Assembly: GCA_014803525.1 (NCBI GenBank)
Contig: JAAVBP010000005.1
Span: forward strand, 1-64,000
Length of the DNA: 64,000 nt
Reading direction: 5' to 3'
Source of the DNA: a bacterium
Lineage (GTDB): Bacteria > Pseudomonadota > Alphaproteobacteria > Rs-D84
The first letter of the stretch is position 1; every line of letters begins with the position of its first letter. Positions 46,334-54,064 of this stretch are shown here, piece after piece. Made by a program: the position numbers and the translations under genes. The notes under the pieces were generated by a model, which was not told the DNA's origin, ran no database searches, and saw only the letters and a program-made list of their open reading frames with translations.

Positions 46334-46423
46334 ATACATCGTAATATCGCGATGTGACAATATTCCATTTTTAACGGCCATGTATTTTATGGTATAATGC
46401 GCATGTAACAAAAAGAGAGAATT

Positions 46424-46708
46424 ATGAAAAAAGATTTCATCATGGCGCAGGATATGAAGCTGCGTATAAAACACAGAACGTTGTTGCGGGCGTTTTTCAT
46501 TAATCTGGTACTGGGGCTGATTGCATTGGCACTGACATATTTTCCGGTATTGCTGTATATCGGCGTATGGGCCACAGGTATTTCACCGATGGTAATGTAT
46601 TTTTCTATTATCAGTGGAATTGCGGTCTGGCAAATGCTGGGGGTTGTATTATTCCTGGTGCCGGGTATATCGGCATGGATAGAACGGCGCAGTCTGCCAC
46701 GTTGTTAA
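46424..46708 (+). CDS. Small membrane protein, two helices
   Basis: A 94-aa protein with a basic N-terminus (MKLRIKHRTLLRAFF) and two strongly hydrophobic segments (about 24-47 and 53-80). No family recognised. SD AGAGAG upstream, and TATAAT at 46394-46399 (weak -35 TTTAAC) suggests its own promoter after mnmG. Followed by a terminator. Confidence 0.7.
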   Translation: MKKDFIMAQDMKLRIKHRTLLRAFFINLVLGLIALALTYFPVLLYIGVWATGISPMVMYFSIISGIAVWQMLGVVLFLVPGISAWIERRSLPRC

Positions 46709-46737
46709 AAAAAGCCCCGTCGGGGGCGTTTTTTTAG
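46708..46737 (+). terminator. Terminator after the small membrane protein gene
   Basis: GCCCC GTCG GGGGC hairpin between AAAAAAA and TTTTTTT runs. Confidence 0.85.
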
Positions 46738-46784
46738 TGAAAGAATTAAACAGTGAAAGAGTGAAAAAGTTGTTCGTGCTGGAT

Positions 46785-46975
46785 TCGTAATAATGCCCAC
46801 CGCCGTTCCCGGGCCCCGCAAAAACGAATGTTTTTGTGGGTGGACTGCGGGGGGATGATGGCGAATGCCATCGGGGGGGGCAAGTGTTGCGAAATACAAG
46901 CTGGCCACCCCCAGTCGTGTTTCACACGCCAGCCCCCGCCCGGGCGAGGGCAATTCGTCCGTGCCAGGAACGTAT
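46785..46975. mobile_element. Rearranged GGCCACCCCC element block
   Basis: Two element pieces: 46795-46886 matches the inner core of 69-160 in inverted orientation (GGGCCCCGCAAAAACGAATG), and 46914-46975 is an end module in the opposite arrangement (GGCCACCCCCAGTCGTG...CCCGCCCGGGCGAGGG). This looks like nested or recombined insertions. No convincing ORF. Confidence 0.65.
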
Positions 46976-47004
46976 TCAAGTTCTCATCATGTGCTGAGGG
47001 GGCG

Positions 47005-47040
47005 CGATTTGTCATTCCCGCGGCGGCGGGAATAGGGTCT
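47005..47040. repeat. REP-like palindrome, left unit
   Basis: GTCATTCCCGCGGCGGCGGGAATAGGGTCT. An inverted partner occurs at 47101-47135. Such GTCATTCCCGC...GCGGGAAT palindromes are common intergenic repeats in Proteobacteria. Confidence 0.65.
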
Positions 47041-47100
47041 ATAAACCATAGTAAAAGATAGCCTATTACAATACAAAAATGCCCTGCGCAAAAAAACTGT

Positions 47101-47135
47101 TTAGACCCACTCCCGCCTGCGCGGGAGTGACAAAA
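47101..47135. repeat. REP-like palindrome, right unit (inverted)
   Basis: AGACCCACTCCCGCCTGCGCGGGAGTGAC, inverted relative to 47005-47040, forming a BIME-like pair. Confidence 0.65.
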
Positions 47136-47166
47136 GGATAACAACCGTGGCAATCCAGTAAATAAT

Positions 47167-47195
47167 TTGCTTTTCCAAAAACAATCCGATATAAT
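47167..47195 (+). promoter_or_regulatory. Sigma-70 promoter of leader RNA copy 3
   Basis: TTGCTT (47167-47172), 17-bp spacer, TATAAT (47190-47195). Confidence 0.85.
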
Positions 47196-47201
47196 GTACA
47201 T

Positions 47202-47353
47202 TGCATCGGGTGATGACCGATGCGAGGTGTAGGAACCTTGGTAATCAAAAAACTCCAACCGTGGTTGGAGGGTTGCGAATATATTGAATAAGCAACACTA
47301 TTGATTACATAGTTCCTAACCTCCAACCGCATCTCATCAATGCGGTATTTTTA
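47202..47353 (+). ncRNA. Leader RNA copy 3 (reference copy)
   Basis: Hairpin 1 GCATCGG/CCGATGC; helix 2 GAGGTGTAGGAAC..GTAATCAA (47224-47248) with TTGATTAC..AGTTCCTAACCTC (47301-47323); inside it hairpin 3 CTCCAACC/GGTTGGAG (47253-47270) and hairpin 4 GTTGC/GCAAC with loop GAATATATTGAATAA (47277-47291); then hairpin 5 ACCGCAT/ATGCGGT and ATTTTT. GGTTGGAGG can instead pair with CCTCCAACC at 47320-47328, which would break helix 2 and hairpin 5. It ends about 30 nt before the 117-aa secreted protein. Confidence 0.85.
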
Positions 47354-47384
47354 ATTTGGTTTAACAGAACAAAGAAAGAATGCT

Positions 47385-47738
47385 ATGAGGTTGGGGTTGT
47401 TTATATTTTGTTTCGTATTTGTTGTGGGTGCGGCACATGCAAAACATAAACGCATGGAATATGAATATGTATCGGAACATTGCGATGGTCGTACAGAGGT
47501 TACGTTGCGGGATCGCACGCGTGTTGATTGTTTAACGGATGAATACGCAATTGAATTTGACTTTGCCCCCAAATGGGCCGAAGCTGTTGGTCAATCACTG
47601 CACTATGCACGCATGACACAACGCCTGCCTGCGATATATATAATATTAGAATCCAGGAAAGAGACGCGTTTTGTAGACCGCCTGTCGCCACTGTGTGATA
47701 TATATGGAATCAAATTGTTTTTGATAAAAAATTATTAA
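47385..47738 (+). CDS. Small secreted protein downstream of leader RNA copy 3
   Basis: A 117-aa exported protein: signal peptide MRLGLFIFCFVFVVGAAHA, then EYVSEHCDGRTEVTLRDRTRVDCLTDEYAIEFDFAPKWAEAVGQSLHYARMT and a C-terminal CDIYGIKLFLIKNY. The middle (RVDCLT..YAIEFDFA.KWAEAVGQSLHYA) has the D-x-E-spaced pattern of restriction-nuclease-like folds and resembles proteins I have seen near phage and gut-bacterial accessory genes. Function is unknown. An SD-like AAAGAAAG precedes the ATG; the leader RNA ends about 30 nt upstream. Confidence 0.75.
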   Translation: MRLGLFIFCFVFVVGAAHAKHKRMEYEYVSEHCDGRTEVTLRDRTRVDCLTDEYAIEFDFAPKWAEAVGQSLHYARMTQRLPAIYIILESRKETRFVDRLSPLCDIYGIKLFLIKNY

Positions 47739-47747
47739 ACAGAATAC

Positions 47748-47775
47748 TAAAAAAACGGGGCGATGCCCCGTTTTT
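47748..47775. terminator. Bidirectional terminator between the secreted gene and fabZ
   Basis: AAAAAACGGGGC GAT GCCCCGTTTTT; serves both converging genes. Confidence 0.9.
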
Positions 47776-48222
47776 CTATTCTGCGGATTTCTCTTTCAAA
47801 TCCATCATGGCGGAAAAAGTTGCCTCGGCTACTTTTTTGCCATCAACCATTGCAACACCATGGAATTTAAACATGCGCATTTTTGACTGAATCAGTTCAA
47901 CATGTAATTCCAATGTGTCACCCGGCATCACCATGTGCGAGAATTTGATTTTATCCATTGTGGTAAAGTACCCCAATGCATTGCCGTCGGTATATCCCAG
48001 TTTCATCAGTGCGATAAAGCATGCGGTTTGGGCCAATGCCTCGATCTGTAAAACGCCGGGCATAATCGGTTTACCCGGGAAATGTCCCGCGCACCAAAAT
48101 TCATCATCACGTACGTAATGAATGCCGACGCCACTGTTGTCATTAAACTCACGAATCTCGTCGATTAAACGCATGTGTCCGCGATGCGGTATCACTTTCT
48201 CTATTTCTTTGGCACCTATCAT
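47776..48222 (-). CDS. fabZ: 3-hydroxyacyl-ACP dehydratase FabZ
   Basis: Dehydrates 3-hydroxyacyl-ACP in fatty acid synthesis. 148-aa hot-dog protein: KVIPHRGHMRLIDEI, active-site His in WCAGHFPGKPIMPGVLQIEALAQ (near 55-77) with the catalytic Glu, and GDTLELHVELIQSKMRMFKFHG. The ATG at 48222 is chosen (AGGAG 8 nt upstream); the ORF-track start is a GTG. Follows lpxD as in the usual lpxD-fabZ-lpxA order, but lpxA and lpxB are missing because a terminator follows. Confidence 0.96.
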   Translation of the reverse strand: MIGAKEIEKVIPHRGHMRLIDEIREFNDNSGVGIHYVRDDEFWCAGHFPGKPIMPGVLQIEALAQTACFIALMKLGYTDGNALGYFTTMDKIKFSHMVMPGDTLELHVELIQSKMRMFKFHGVAMVDGKKVAEATFSAMMDLKEKSAE

Positions 48223-48243
48223 CGTTGCCACTCCTTTCCTTTT

Positions 48244-49293
48244 TTATTTTGTTGTTTTTGCCATGCGACGCAAAATGGCATAATGTCGCATGAACTCGGT
48301 CCCCGGTCCGGCAGGATAACCCATATACCGTTGCCCATCCGGGATATTGCGGAATACACCGGACTGTGCACCAACCTCTGCATCATTTCCAATATGTACC
48401 CCATTTGCAATTCCAACATGTCCGCCCAGTAACGCACGGTCACCAACAACCGTTCCGCCGGCCAGACCCACACCCGACGCCAAGAAACATTCGGCGCCAA
48501 CAACAACACCGTGCGCAATCTGGCACAGGTTGTCTATCTTGGTTCCATCGCCCACGCGCGTATCTGTCATCGCGCCGCGGTCAATACAAGTATTCGCACC
48601 AACCGACACCCGGTCACCCAATACCACGCGGCCCGTGTGCGGGATAAATACGTTGTGTCCATCCTGGCGGGTGTATCCAAATCCATCCTTGCCAATAACG
48701 GCACCGGCGTTAATTACGCATTCCGCGCCGATCGTTGCATTTTCAATATGTGCGCCTGTCTGCACAATTGTGCCGCGACCAATTGTCACGTTTTTACCAA
48801 TATATGCACCGGGATAGATTTTTACGTCCGCCTCAATCACCGCGCCGCGTTCGATTGTTGCAAACTGGCCGACGTATACCGTTTTCTTTTTGCGAAAGAA
48901 CACGCCGCGTTCGATCACTGCACGTCGGTCAATGCCATATCGTGGCGGTTCCCGATAAATTTCACCCAATATCTTTACGATATTTCCGCGCGGCGTGTCC
49001 GTGATCAACAGCGTAGCACCCGCCGGTGCGTCCGCAACCTGATCCGGCTGTAATAAAATAACACTGGCGCGCGTATTACGCAAAACATCAATCGGCAAAA
49101 TCCTGAACGCTGCACTGTTTTGTTCTGTGGAATAAAATGCCAGTTGTCCCGGACGCGCATCTGCAATCGGCGCAACACCACGCACGATGGTCGCCGCGTC
49201 GCCCTGCAGTTTTAATCCAAATTTTTCAGCCAATTCGCCGGCGGTGACGGTTGCCCCGCGCGGCATAAACAAAGATTTGATAACATTTAACAT
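48244..49293 (-). CDS. lpxD: UDP-3-O-acylglucosamine N-acyltransferase LpxD
   Basis: Third step of lipid A synthesis. 349 aa: N-terminal uridine-binding domain (TVTAGELAEKFGLKLQGD), then a left-handed beta helix with many hexapeptide repeats (VTIGRGTIVQTGAHIENATIGAECVINAG) and the catalytic-His loop DGFGYTRQDGHNVFIPHTGRVVLGD near residue 235. The ATG at 49293 lies 6 nt after TATAAT with no SD and is probably leaderless. Presence of lpxD and the PagL-like gene supports a Gram-negative LPS envelope. Confidence 0.95.
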   Translation of the reverse strand: MLNVIKSLFMPRGATVTAGELAEKFGLKLQGDAATIVRGVAPIADARPGQLAFYSTEQNSAAFRILPIDVLRNTRASVILLQPDQVADAPAGATLLITDTPRGNIVKILGEIYREPPRYGIDRRAVIERGVFFRKKKTVYVGQFATIERGAVIEADVKIYPGAYIGKNVTIGRGTIVQTGAHIENATIGAECVINAGAVIGKDGFGYTRQDGHNVFIPHTGRVVLGDRVSVGANTCIDRGAMTDTRVGDGTKIDNLCQIAHGVVVGAECFLASGVGLAGGTVVGDRALLGGHVGIANGVHIGNDAEVGAQSGVFRNIPDGQRYMGYPAGPGTEFMRHYAILRRMAKTTK

Positions 49294-49299
49294 GCGCCG

Positions 49300-49305
49300 A
49301 TTATA
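49300..49305 (-). promoter_or_regulatory. -10 box of lpxD (leaderless)
   Basis: Minus-strand TATAAT, 6 nt before the ATG; the -35 region is weak. Confidence 0.5.
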
Positions 49306-49343
49306 GCGACAAAAAATCAAAATAAAAGAAAATTCGTGCACAA

Positions 49344-49703
49344 TTACCGGCTATAGGAATTTTTTGCAATTAAATTCAATATTTCGGCCAATGACATCCC
49401 CGATGTGCGCCGAACCATGTTTAACGAACCCTCTTTGCAGGATATCTTGATCAGTGCATCAAACAATTCTGGTATTCTGTCGGTCATTGTGGCCATTTGG
49501 CGCATTTGGGCACAATTTTTTACAGGCGCATTCATTGTATTATATGCCGCACTGTGCAAAATTTGTGCAGCGCTAAATCGATGGCGGTCCACACCGATTT
49601 CATCGCAATATTGACCAAGTGCGCGACAAAACTTCAAAAACACTATCGCGCCACGGTCGTTACTAGACTTATTCTGCAAAGCTGTATTTGTGTTTTTATT
49701 CAT
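49344..49703 (-). CDS. Unknown cytoplasmic protein, 119 aa
   Basis: No family recognised. All-helical prediction with FLKFCRALGQYCDEIGVDRHRFSAAQIL in the middle and KISCKEGSLNMVRRTSGMSLAEILNLIAKNS at the end; the latter could be a small helix-turn-helix-like element but lacks clear XRE spacing. No SD. Upstream of lpxD on the same strand with a 50-bp gap. Confidence 0.55.
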   Translation of the reverse strand: MNKNTNTALQNKSSNDRGAIVFLKFCRALGQYCDEIGVDRHRFSAAQILHSAAYNTMNAPVKNCAQMRQMATMTDRIPELFDALIKISCKEGSLNMVRRTSGMSLAEILNLIAKNSYSR

Positions 49704-49801
49704 ATCGCGGTATAAATATCACAACACGCCAGTTTGTCAATATAAAAATTTAACTTTCGCGCGGGCGCTTTTTGTGTTAAAATCAAGCAAAGCGAGAGAA
49801 A

Positions 49802-51667
49802 ATGAAATCCATAGCACGTGTTTTATTTATGGTATTGGCGTTTGCGCCATATGCGGGCCACGCGGCGGCACCACTGTCCGGCACCGCGGGCAGTAATTTA
49901 ACCGCATATAACCCAAATGGCAGTGGCGCGGCCAATAATAACGCATGGAATTCTATGACAAATGGCCGCACGGGCGGCGGTGCTGTTGGTACGCCGGCCA
50001 CGGCAGATTTTGGAAATTGTAATTCTGTAATTTTACGCTGCGCGTCACCAAAATGCGCGGGTGGCGGATGTGCATCGATAGAGATTGCAACACCGATCGT
50101 GTCGGGATGCGTCATGTCAAACAGCGCGTGCAAGCAATATGCAGACCAGGGATTGGTTGAAACCATTGCGGCGCAATTGGTTGCGCAATCGACCGCAAAA
50201 ACAAACGCGCAAATGGCGGCGGCGCAGGCTGCATCGGCCGAACAGTCGGCCCAACAGATGGAACAGATGCAGGCCCAGATGCAACAGATGCAGCAGCAGA
50301 TGGCCGAACAAAATGCCCAGCAAATTGCACAATTACAATCGGCATTGGAAGAACAACAGCGTGCAACGGAAAATGCCCTGGCCCAGGCGGCCGCCGCGGC
50401 CGAATCTGCATCGGCACCTGCATCAATTGCATCCGGTGTATCTGATGTGGTTGCGACATCGGGTGCATCCACCACGCCTGAAACAGTGATTGATGGACTG
50501 ACCGAATCACAACGTATTGCGGCGGCGGCCGGTGTGTCGGCGGATATCTTGGCGCGCGAACAGGTTGCTGGCCAGATTATGACATATCTGGAAAATGCCC
50601 AGGTTAGCCTGAAAAATGCCCAGGCCGCAATGCAAGAGGCATTTTCATACGCCGGATGCGATACCAAGGGTGATAATTGCAGTGGCCCAAAGCGCGTGTC
50701 TGTTTTCCGCCAAAAGGCGATGGAGTTCTTTGATCCATATGACGCGGTATTGGATGATTTGTATGATGCATTGATATTGGCACAATCGGTCGGTATCGAC
50801 ATCACAGATATTTACATGATGCTAAACGGCAGCTGTAACGTCTGGGGTGAATATTTGTGTTATGGCGGGACACAAATGGTCAGAAAAACCGCTTGGAATC
50901 CTGAAACACAAAAATTAGAATTGACGAACGAGATGTCAAAATCTTGGGCGACATATTCAGATGGAACACAAACTGATATCAATGGAAATAAGATAGAGGC
51001 CAATTGTGTTGGCGGCAAATCAAAACCATCGGCAACAACCCGCGGTGGAATGGCGTGTACACCCGGTGCGGTAATTCCACCCGAAGATTCTCCGGCATGT
51101 ACATTAAACCGTACATTAACAGACATGGAAGAGGTTCAGCGTAATTATTTGTTTGCCAATACTGGTGATATGGATGAAAATGTTCGCATTGGTTGTGCGT
51201 CATCTGCGCTGGAAAGCAGTAAATTCTTTCGCAATCGTAAAAAGGGATCCAGTATAGATATCGAAACACTGCAACGCATGGTGTCCCAGGATGCACCGGC
51301 AATAATTGGATCCAACCGGTTTACCGGTGGTACGGCGGATCCGGTGGATCGGTATAAATACTGCGCATTGACAACCGAAGGATATATGAATTTGGAACGT
51401 GCGGTTTCAACCAAGAAATTGCCGTCAAAGGTATGCGTTCCAAATAATAGACTGCGTGCCTTATATGAAAGTGGTGGCCAAATCACAGACAGTGCATTCA
51501 ATAAAATGTACGGCAATAACGCATCCGGCAGTACAAGCCCATATTGGACAACCAAAGAGATGTGCGAGAGTCCCAATGTAGGCTGCGAATGGGATGACAG
51601 TGATAAAAAATGTAAACTTCCGGATGGTATGACCTGGAATGCCGAAGATGGGACTTGCAAAAAATAA
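49802..51667 (+). CDS. Large secreted Cys-rich protein with coiled coil
   Basis: A 621-aa exported protein of no recognised family. Signal peptide ending GHAAA near residue 22; a Gly/Asn-rich segment; Cys block CNSVILRCASPKCAGGGCASIEI and CVMSNSACKQYADQGLVETI (75-120); a Gln/Ala-rich coiled coil (AEQSAQQMEQMQAQMQQMQQ, residues about 130-200); then a mixed region with many Cys (CDTKGDNC, CNVWGEYLC, CESPNVGCEWDDSDKKCKLP). It begins a two-gene operon with the next secreted protein and shares its style with the 725-aa protein at 15.3 kb. A periplasmic or surface complex is plausible (inference). Confidence 0.75.
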   Translation: MKSIARVLFMVLAFAPYAGHAAAPLSGTAGSNLTAYNPNGSGAANNNAWNSMTNGRTGGGAVGTPATADFGNCNSVILRCASPKCAGGGCASIEIATPIVSGCVMSNSACKQYADQGLVETIAAQLVAQSTAKTNAQMAAAQAASAEQSAQQMEQMQAQMQQMQQQMAEQNAQQIAQLQSALEEQQRATENALAQAAAAAESASAPASIASGVSDVVATSGASTTPETVIDGLTESQRIAAAAGVSADILAREQVAGQIMTYLENAQVSLKNAQAAMQEAFSYAGCDTKGDNCSGPKRVSVFRQKAMEFFDPYDAVLDDLYDALILAQSVGIDITDIYMMLNGSCNVWGEYLCYGGTQMVRKTAWNPETQKLELTNEMSKSWATYSDGTQTDINGNKIEANCVGGKSKPSATTRGGMACTPGAVIPPEDSPACTLNRTLTDMEEVQRNYLFANTGDMDENVRIGCASSALESSKFFRNRKKGSSIDIETLQRMVSQDAPAIIGSNRFTGGTADPVDRYKYCALTTEGYMNLERAVSTKKLPSKVCVPNNRLRALYESGGQITDSAFNKMYGNNASGSTSPYWTTKEMCESPNVGCEWDDSDKKCKLPDGMTWNAEDGTCKK

Positions 51668-51683
51668 GGTCAATAAAAGAAAA

Positions 51684-52499
51684 ATGTCTAAGAAAAAAAA
51701 CATTTTAAATATACGTAGTTTTGCATTTATTGCGGCGGTTGTGGGTGCACTGAATATTGGCATGGCGCGTGCGGACGATGGATGCGAAAATGAAAACAAT
51801 GATCGTATTACGCCGGAATTGGCCCTGTGCAGCGTACATGCATATAACATTGGAAATGATCAGAATCCATCTGGCGCAGATAAACAATTAATGCGTGACG
51901 TTGTTGCACTGAAGACAACTGTTATCACGCAACAGATGGAAAAGCAGTATGAATATATGGATGCAATGCTGCGTCGTTTTAAAACGCAATTGGAAAAGGC
52001 AGTTTTAACAACTAAACTGCAAAAGGCCGGCGCCACAGGCGGTGACGGCAACAACAGTGGCGGCAGCTATTCATCCGGCGGATCATACAGTGGCGGTAGT
52101 GGTGGCTCATCCCGCAACGACGGTCGTGTGACGAATATCTTTTTAGATGGTGCGCAAAATTGCGCATCAAAGCTGGATACGTCTGATATGATCGCATGTT
52201 TGGGCGATAATTATTCCATAATAATGGAGGCGACAAATTCCGGCCAGAAAATAACACCAGAGGCAACCAAGCAATTGGCAACGGATTTTAAATTGTTGGG
52301 ACAATCTAGTTTGGTTAAGGACGATGATAAACGACCACGAAAATCCTCGGGCGGATACGACAACAAATGTGAAAGTGACGGCAATCTGCGTCAGCGTAAT
52401 AACTTGCAAACGTGCTTAACCGCGCACAGCTCGAATATTCGTAATGCCAAGGATGAATATAATCAAAAAAACCGCCAGAATCAGCAGCAAAATCGTTAA
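51684..52499 (+). CDS. Secreted protein, partner of the 621-aa protein
   Basis: A 271-aa exported protein: N-terminal signal (NILNIRSFAFIAAVVGALNIGMARA) after a Lys-rich start, CSVHAYNIGND, a helical stretch (QLMRDVVALKTTVITQQMEKQYEYMDAMLRRFKTQLEKAV), a Ser/Gly linker (GGSYSSGGSYSGGSGGSS), then NCASKLDTSDMIACLGDNY and a Gln/Asn/Lys-rich tail. Start chosen at the ATG giving the signal peptide; 16 bp after the previous stop, so co-transcribed. Function unknown. Confidence 0.7.
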   Translation: MSKKKNILNIRSFAFIAAVVGALNIGMARADDGCENENNDRITPELALCSVHAYNIGNDQNPSGADKQLMRDVVALKTTVITQQMEKQYEYMDAMLRRFKTQLEKAVLTTKLQKAGATGGDGNNSGGSYSSGGSYSGGSGGSSRNDGRVTNIFLDGAQNCASKLDTSDMIACLGDNYSIIMEATNSGQKITPEATKQLATDFKLLGQSSLVKDDDKRPRKSSGGYDNKCESDGNLRQRNNLQTCLTAHSSNIRNAKDEYNQKNRQNQQQNR

Positions 52500-52509
52500 A
52501 AAAACATGC

Positions 52510-52538
52510 TTGACATACGGGAAAATATACTTTAATAT
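52510..52538 (+). promoter_or_regulatory. Promoter of tRNA-Val (UAC)
   Basis: TTGACA (52510-52515), 17-bp spacer, TAATAT (52533-52538), 17 bp before the tRNA. Confidence 0.75.
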
Positions 52539-52555
52539 ACACCCCGCATGGTTTC

Positions 52556-52632
52556 GGATGTTTAGCTCAGTTGATTAGAGCATCTCGTTTACACCGAGAG
52601 GGTCGGGGGTTTGAGTCCCTCAACATCCACCA
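52556..52632 (+). tRNA. tRNA-Val (UAC)
   Basis: Acceptor GGATGTT/AACATCC, anticodon loop TTTACAC (TAC), T-loop TTTGAGT, encoded CCA. 77 nt. With the GAC tRNA at 39.2 kb it can read all four Val codons. Confidence 0.95.
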
Positions 52633-52635
52633 GAA

Positions 52636-52663
52636 TAAAAATACCCGAATGGGTATTTTTTTA
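52636..52663 (+). terminator. Terminator after tRNA-Val (UAC)
   Basis: AAATACCC GAAT GGGTATTTTTTT hairpin a few bases after the tRNA. Confidence 0.8.
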
Positions 52664-52779
52664 CGGGTGGCGTGGAAGGAAAAAGCCGACCACCCCGGAA
52701 TAAATGTCCCACGGACGTTTATAAAGGAAAGGGGTTGCGTATGCCACCCCTTATATAATGTTAAAAAAGAGGCGCAATT

Positions 52780-53013
52780 ATGAATGATACTGATATGGAA
52801 AAACCAACATGGAAGGGTGCACTGCAATGTTTGGCGTATGCCGCACTGGGGGCAGCATTGTTGTCCTTACAACAAAAATGCAGCAACAGCAAACAAGCAA
52901 ATACGGACGTTGACCCCCAGACAAAAACTGTGGCTGGCCCCGTTAAAAACGACACAATTGCGGCCAATGCGCGCATCCAAATGATCAAAAACAACACAGC
53001 AAATGCACGCTAG
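52780..53013 (+). CDS. Small membrane-anchored protein
   Basis: A 77-aa protein with one hydrophobic helix (LQCLAYAALGAALLSL, residues about 16-31) and a polar Asn/Thr/Lys-rich tail ending ARIQMIKNNTANAR. No family recognised. SD GAGGCGCAATT weak. Same strand and architecture as the next gene (helix plus polar tail). Confidence 0.55.
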   Translation: MNDTDMEKPTWKGALQCLAYAALGAALLSLQQKCSNSKQANTDVDPQTKTVAGPVKNDTIAANARIQMIKNNTANAR

Positions 53014-53068
53014 GGCGATCGGCCGCACATGGAAATGGGCGGCCGCCAAACAAATATAGTTGGTTAAG

Positions 53069-53320
53069 ATGAAAGAAAAAACAAAGCAAAATATTACTGA
53101 ATGGATTGAACTTTTCGGCCTGACGGCATTATGCTTGGTGGCTGGGTTTCATTTAAATTCTTTGGGTAAATCCGATAAAAAACAAGATACACAAAAAACA
53201 GGCACAGAACGCGTTGATTCGGTCGTACAACGCGATACCGCCATCCATACGCGCCATCATGCGCACACCGCCCAAGAACTGTTTCTGGACGGGATGCGTC
53301 GCAGTTTGCCATCGCGATAA
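53069..53320 (+). CDS. Small membrane-anchored protein
   Basis: An 83-aa protein: N-terminal KEKTKQNITEW, one hydrophobic helix (LFGLTALCLVAGFHL), then a polar tail rich in His/Arg (RHHAHTAQELFLDGMRRSLPSR). The ATG is used; the ORF-track TTG lies 9 nt upstream. Its layout resembles the preceding 77-aa protein, but their sequences do not align. Unknown function. Confidence 0.55.
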   Translation: MKEKTKQNITEWIELFGLTALCLVAGFHLNSLGKSDKKQDTQKTGTERVDSVVQRDTAIHTRHHAHTAQELFLDGMRRSLPSR

Positions 53321-53388
53321 AATATTGTTCCCGTGGCAACAAAAATAATATAAGATAGGAATTAAGCGAAAAAGCAAAAGGAGAACGT

Positions 53389-54033
53389 ATGAAAAAATTA
53401 GCTGTTTTCACAGCGGCAACTGCAATGTTGGCGGCGTGTACAACAAATCCGTACACCGGACAATCCCAGACGGCCAAATCCGTATGGGGCACCGGTATCG
53501 GTGCGGCGGCCGGTGCAGCAACAGGCGCATTGGTATCAAAAAATCATGCGGCGGGTGCGCTGGTCGGGGGGCTGGCCGGGGCGGCAATCGGTGGTGGCGT
53601 CGGATACTATCTGGACGTGCAAGAGGCTGAATTACGTCAAGAACTGGCGTCGACCGGTGTTGGTATTGAACGCACCAACGACAGCATTCGTCTGATCATG
53701 CCGGGCAATATTACATTTAATACAGATTCCGCGAACATCAGCGCCGGCTTCTATCCGACACTGAATTCCGTGGCCAAGGTTTTGAATAAATACGACAATT
53801 CGACCGTTATGGTCTTGGGCTATACCGACAGCACGGGCAGTGCCGAATACAACCAGACCCTGTCACGGAATCGTGCAAATGCGGTTGCGGCATACCTGCA
53901 GGGCCAGGGTGTCAAGGCATCACGCTTTGAAGTAATGGGTATGGGCCCGTCGAACCCGATTGCGTCGAATGATACGGCCGCGGGGCGTGCGCAAAATCGC
54001 CGCGTGGAAATTAAAATCATTCCAAACAAATAA
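53389..54033 (+). CDS. OmpA-family lipoprotein with glycine zipper
   Basis: A 214-aa outer-membrane lipoprotein: lipobox MLAACTTN (Cys at 17), glycine-zipper segment (GTGIGAAAGAATGALVSKNHAAGALVGGLAGAAIGGGVGYYLD, residues about 35-75), then an OmpA/Pal peptidoglycan-binding domain (ITFNTDSANISAGF, VLGYTDSTGSAEYNQTLSRNRANAVAAYL, NRRVEIKI). It matches the YiaD/YfiB-like group and would tether outer membrane to the wall. SD AAAGGAG. Monocistronic, convergent with macA across a shared terminator. Confidence 0.92.
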   Translation: MKKLAVFTAATAMLAACTTNPYTGQSQTAKSVWGTGIGAAAGAATGALVSKNHAAGALVGGLAGAAIGGGVGYYLDVQEAELRQELASTGVGIERTNDSIRLIMPGNITFNTDSANISAGFYPTLNSVAKVLNKYDNSTVMVLGYTDSTGSAEYNQTLSRNRANAVAAYLQGQGVKASRFEVMGMGPSNPIASNDTAAGRAQNRRVEIKIIPNK

Positions 54034-54064
54034 AAAAAATCCCCCACTTGGGGGATTTTTTTAT
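54032..54064. terminator. Bidirectional terminator between the OmpA lipoprotein gene and macA
   Basis: AAAAAATCCCCCA CT TGGGGGATTTTTTT; a strong symmetric hairpin used by both genes. Confidence 0.9.

Noticed and set aside
47202-47353. T-box, SAM or cobalamin riboswitch assignment for the RNA family
   Set aside because: No T-box TGGNACCGCG-like bulge and no conserved cores of those classes are present; cargo genes are not metabolic.
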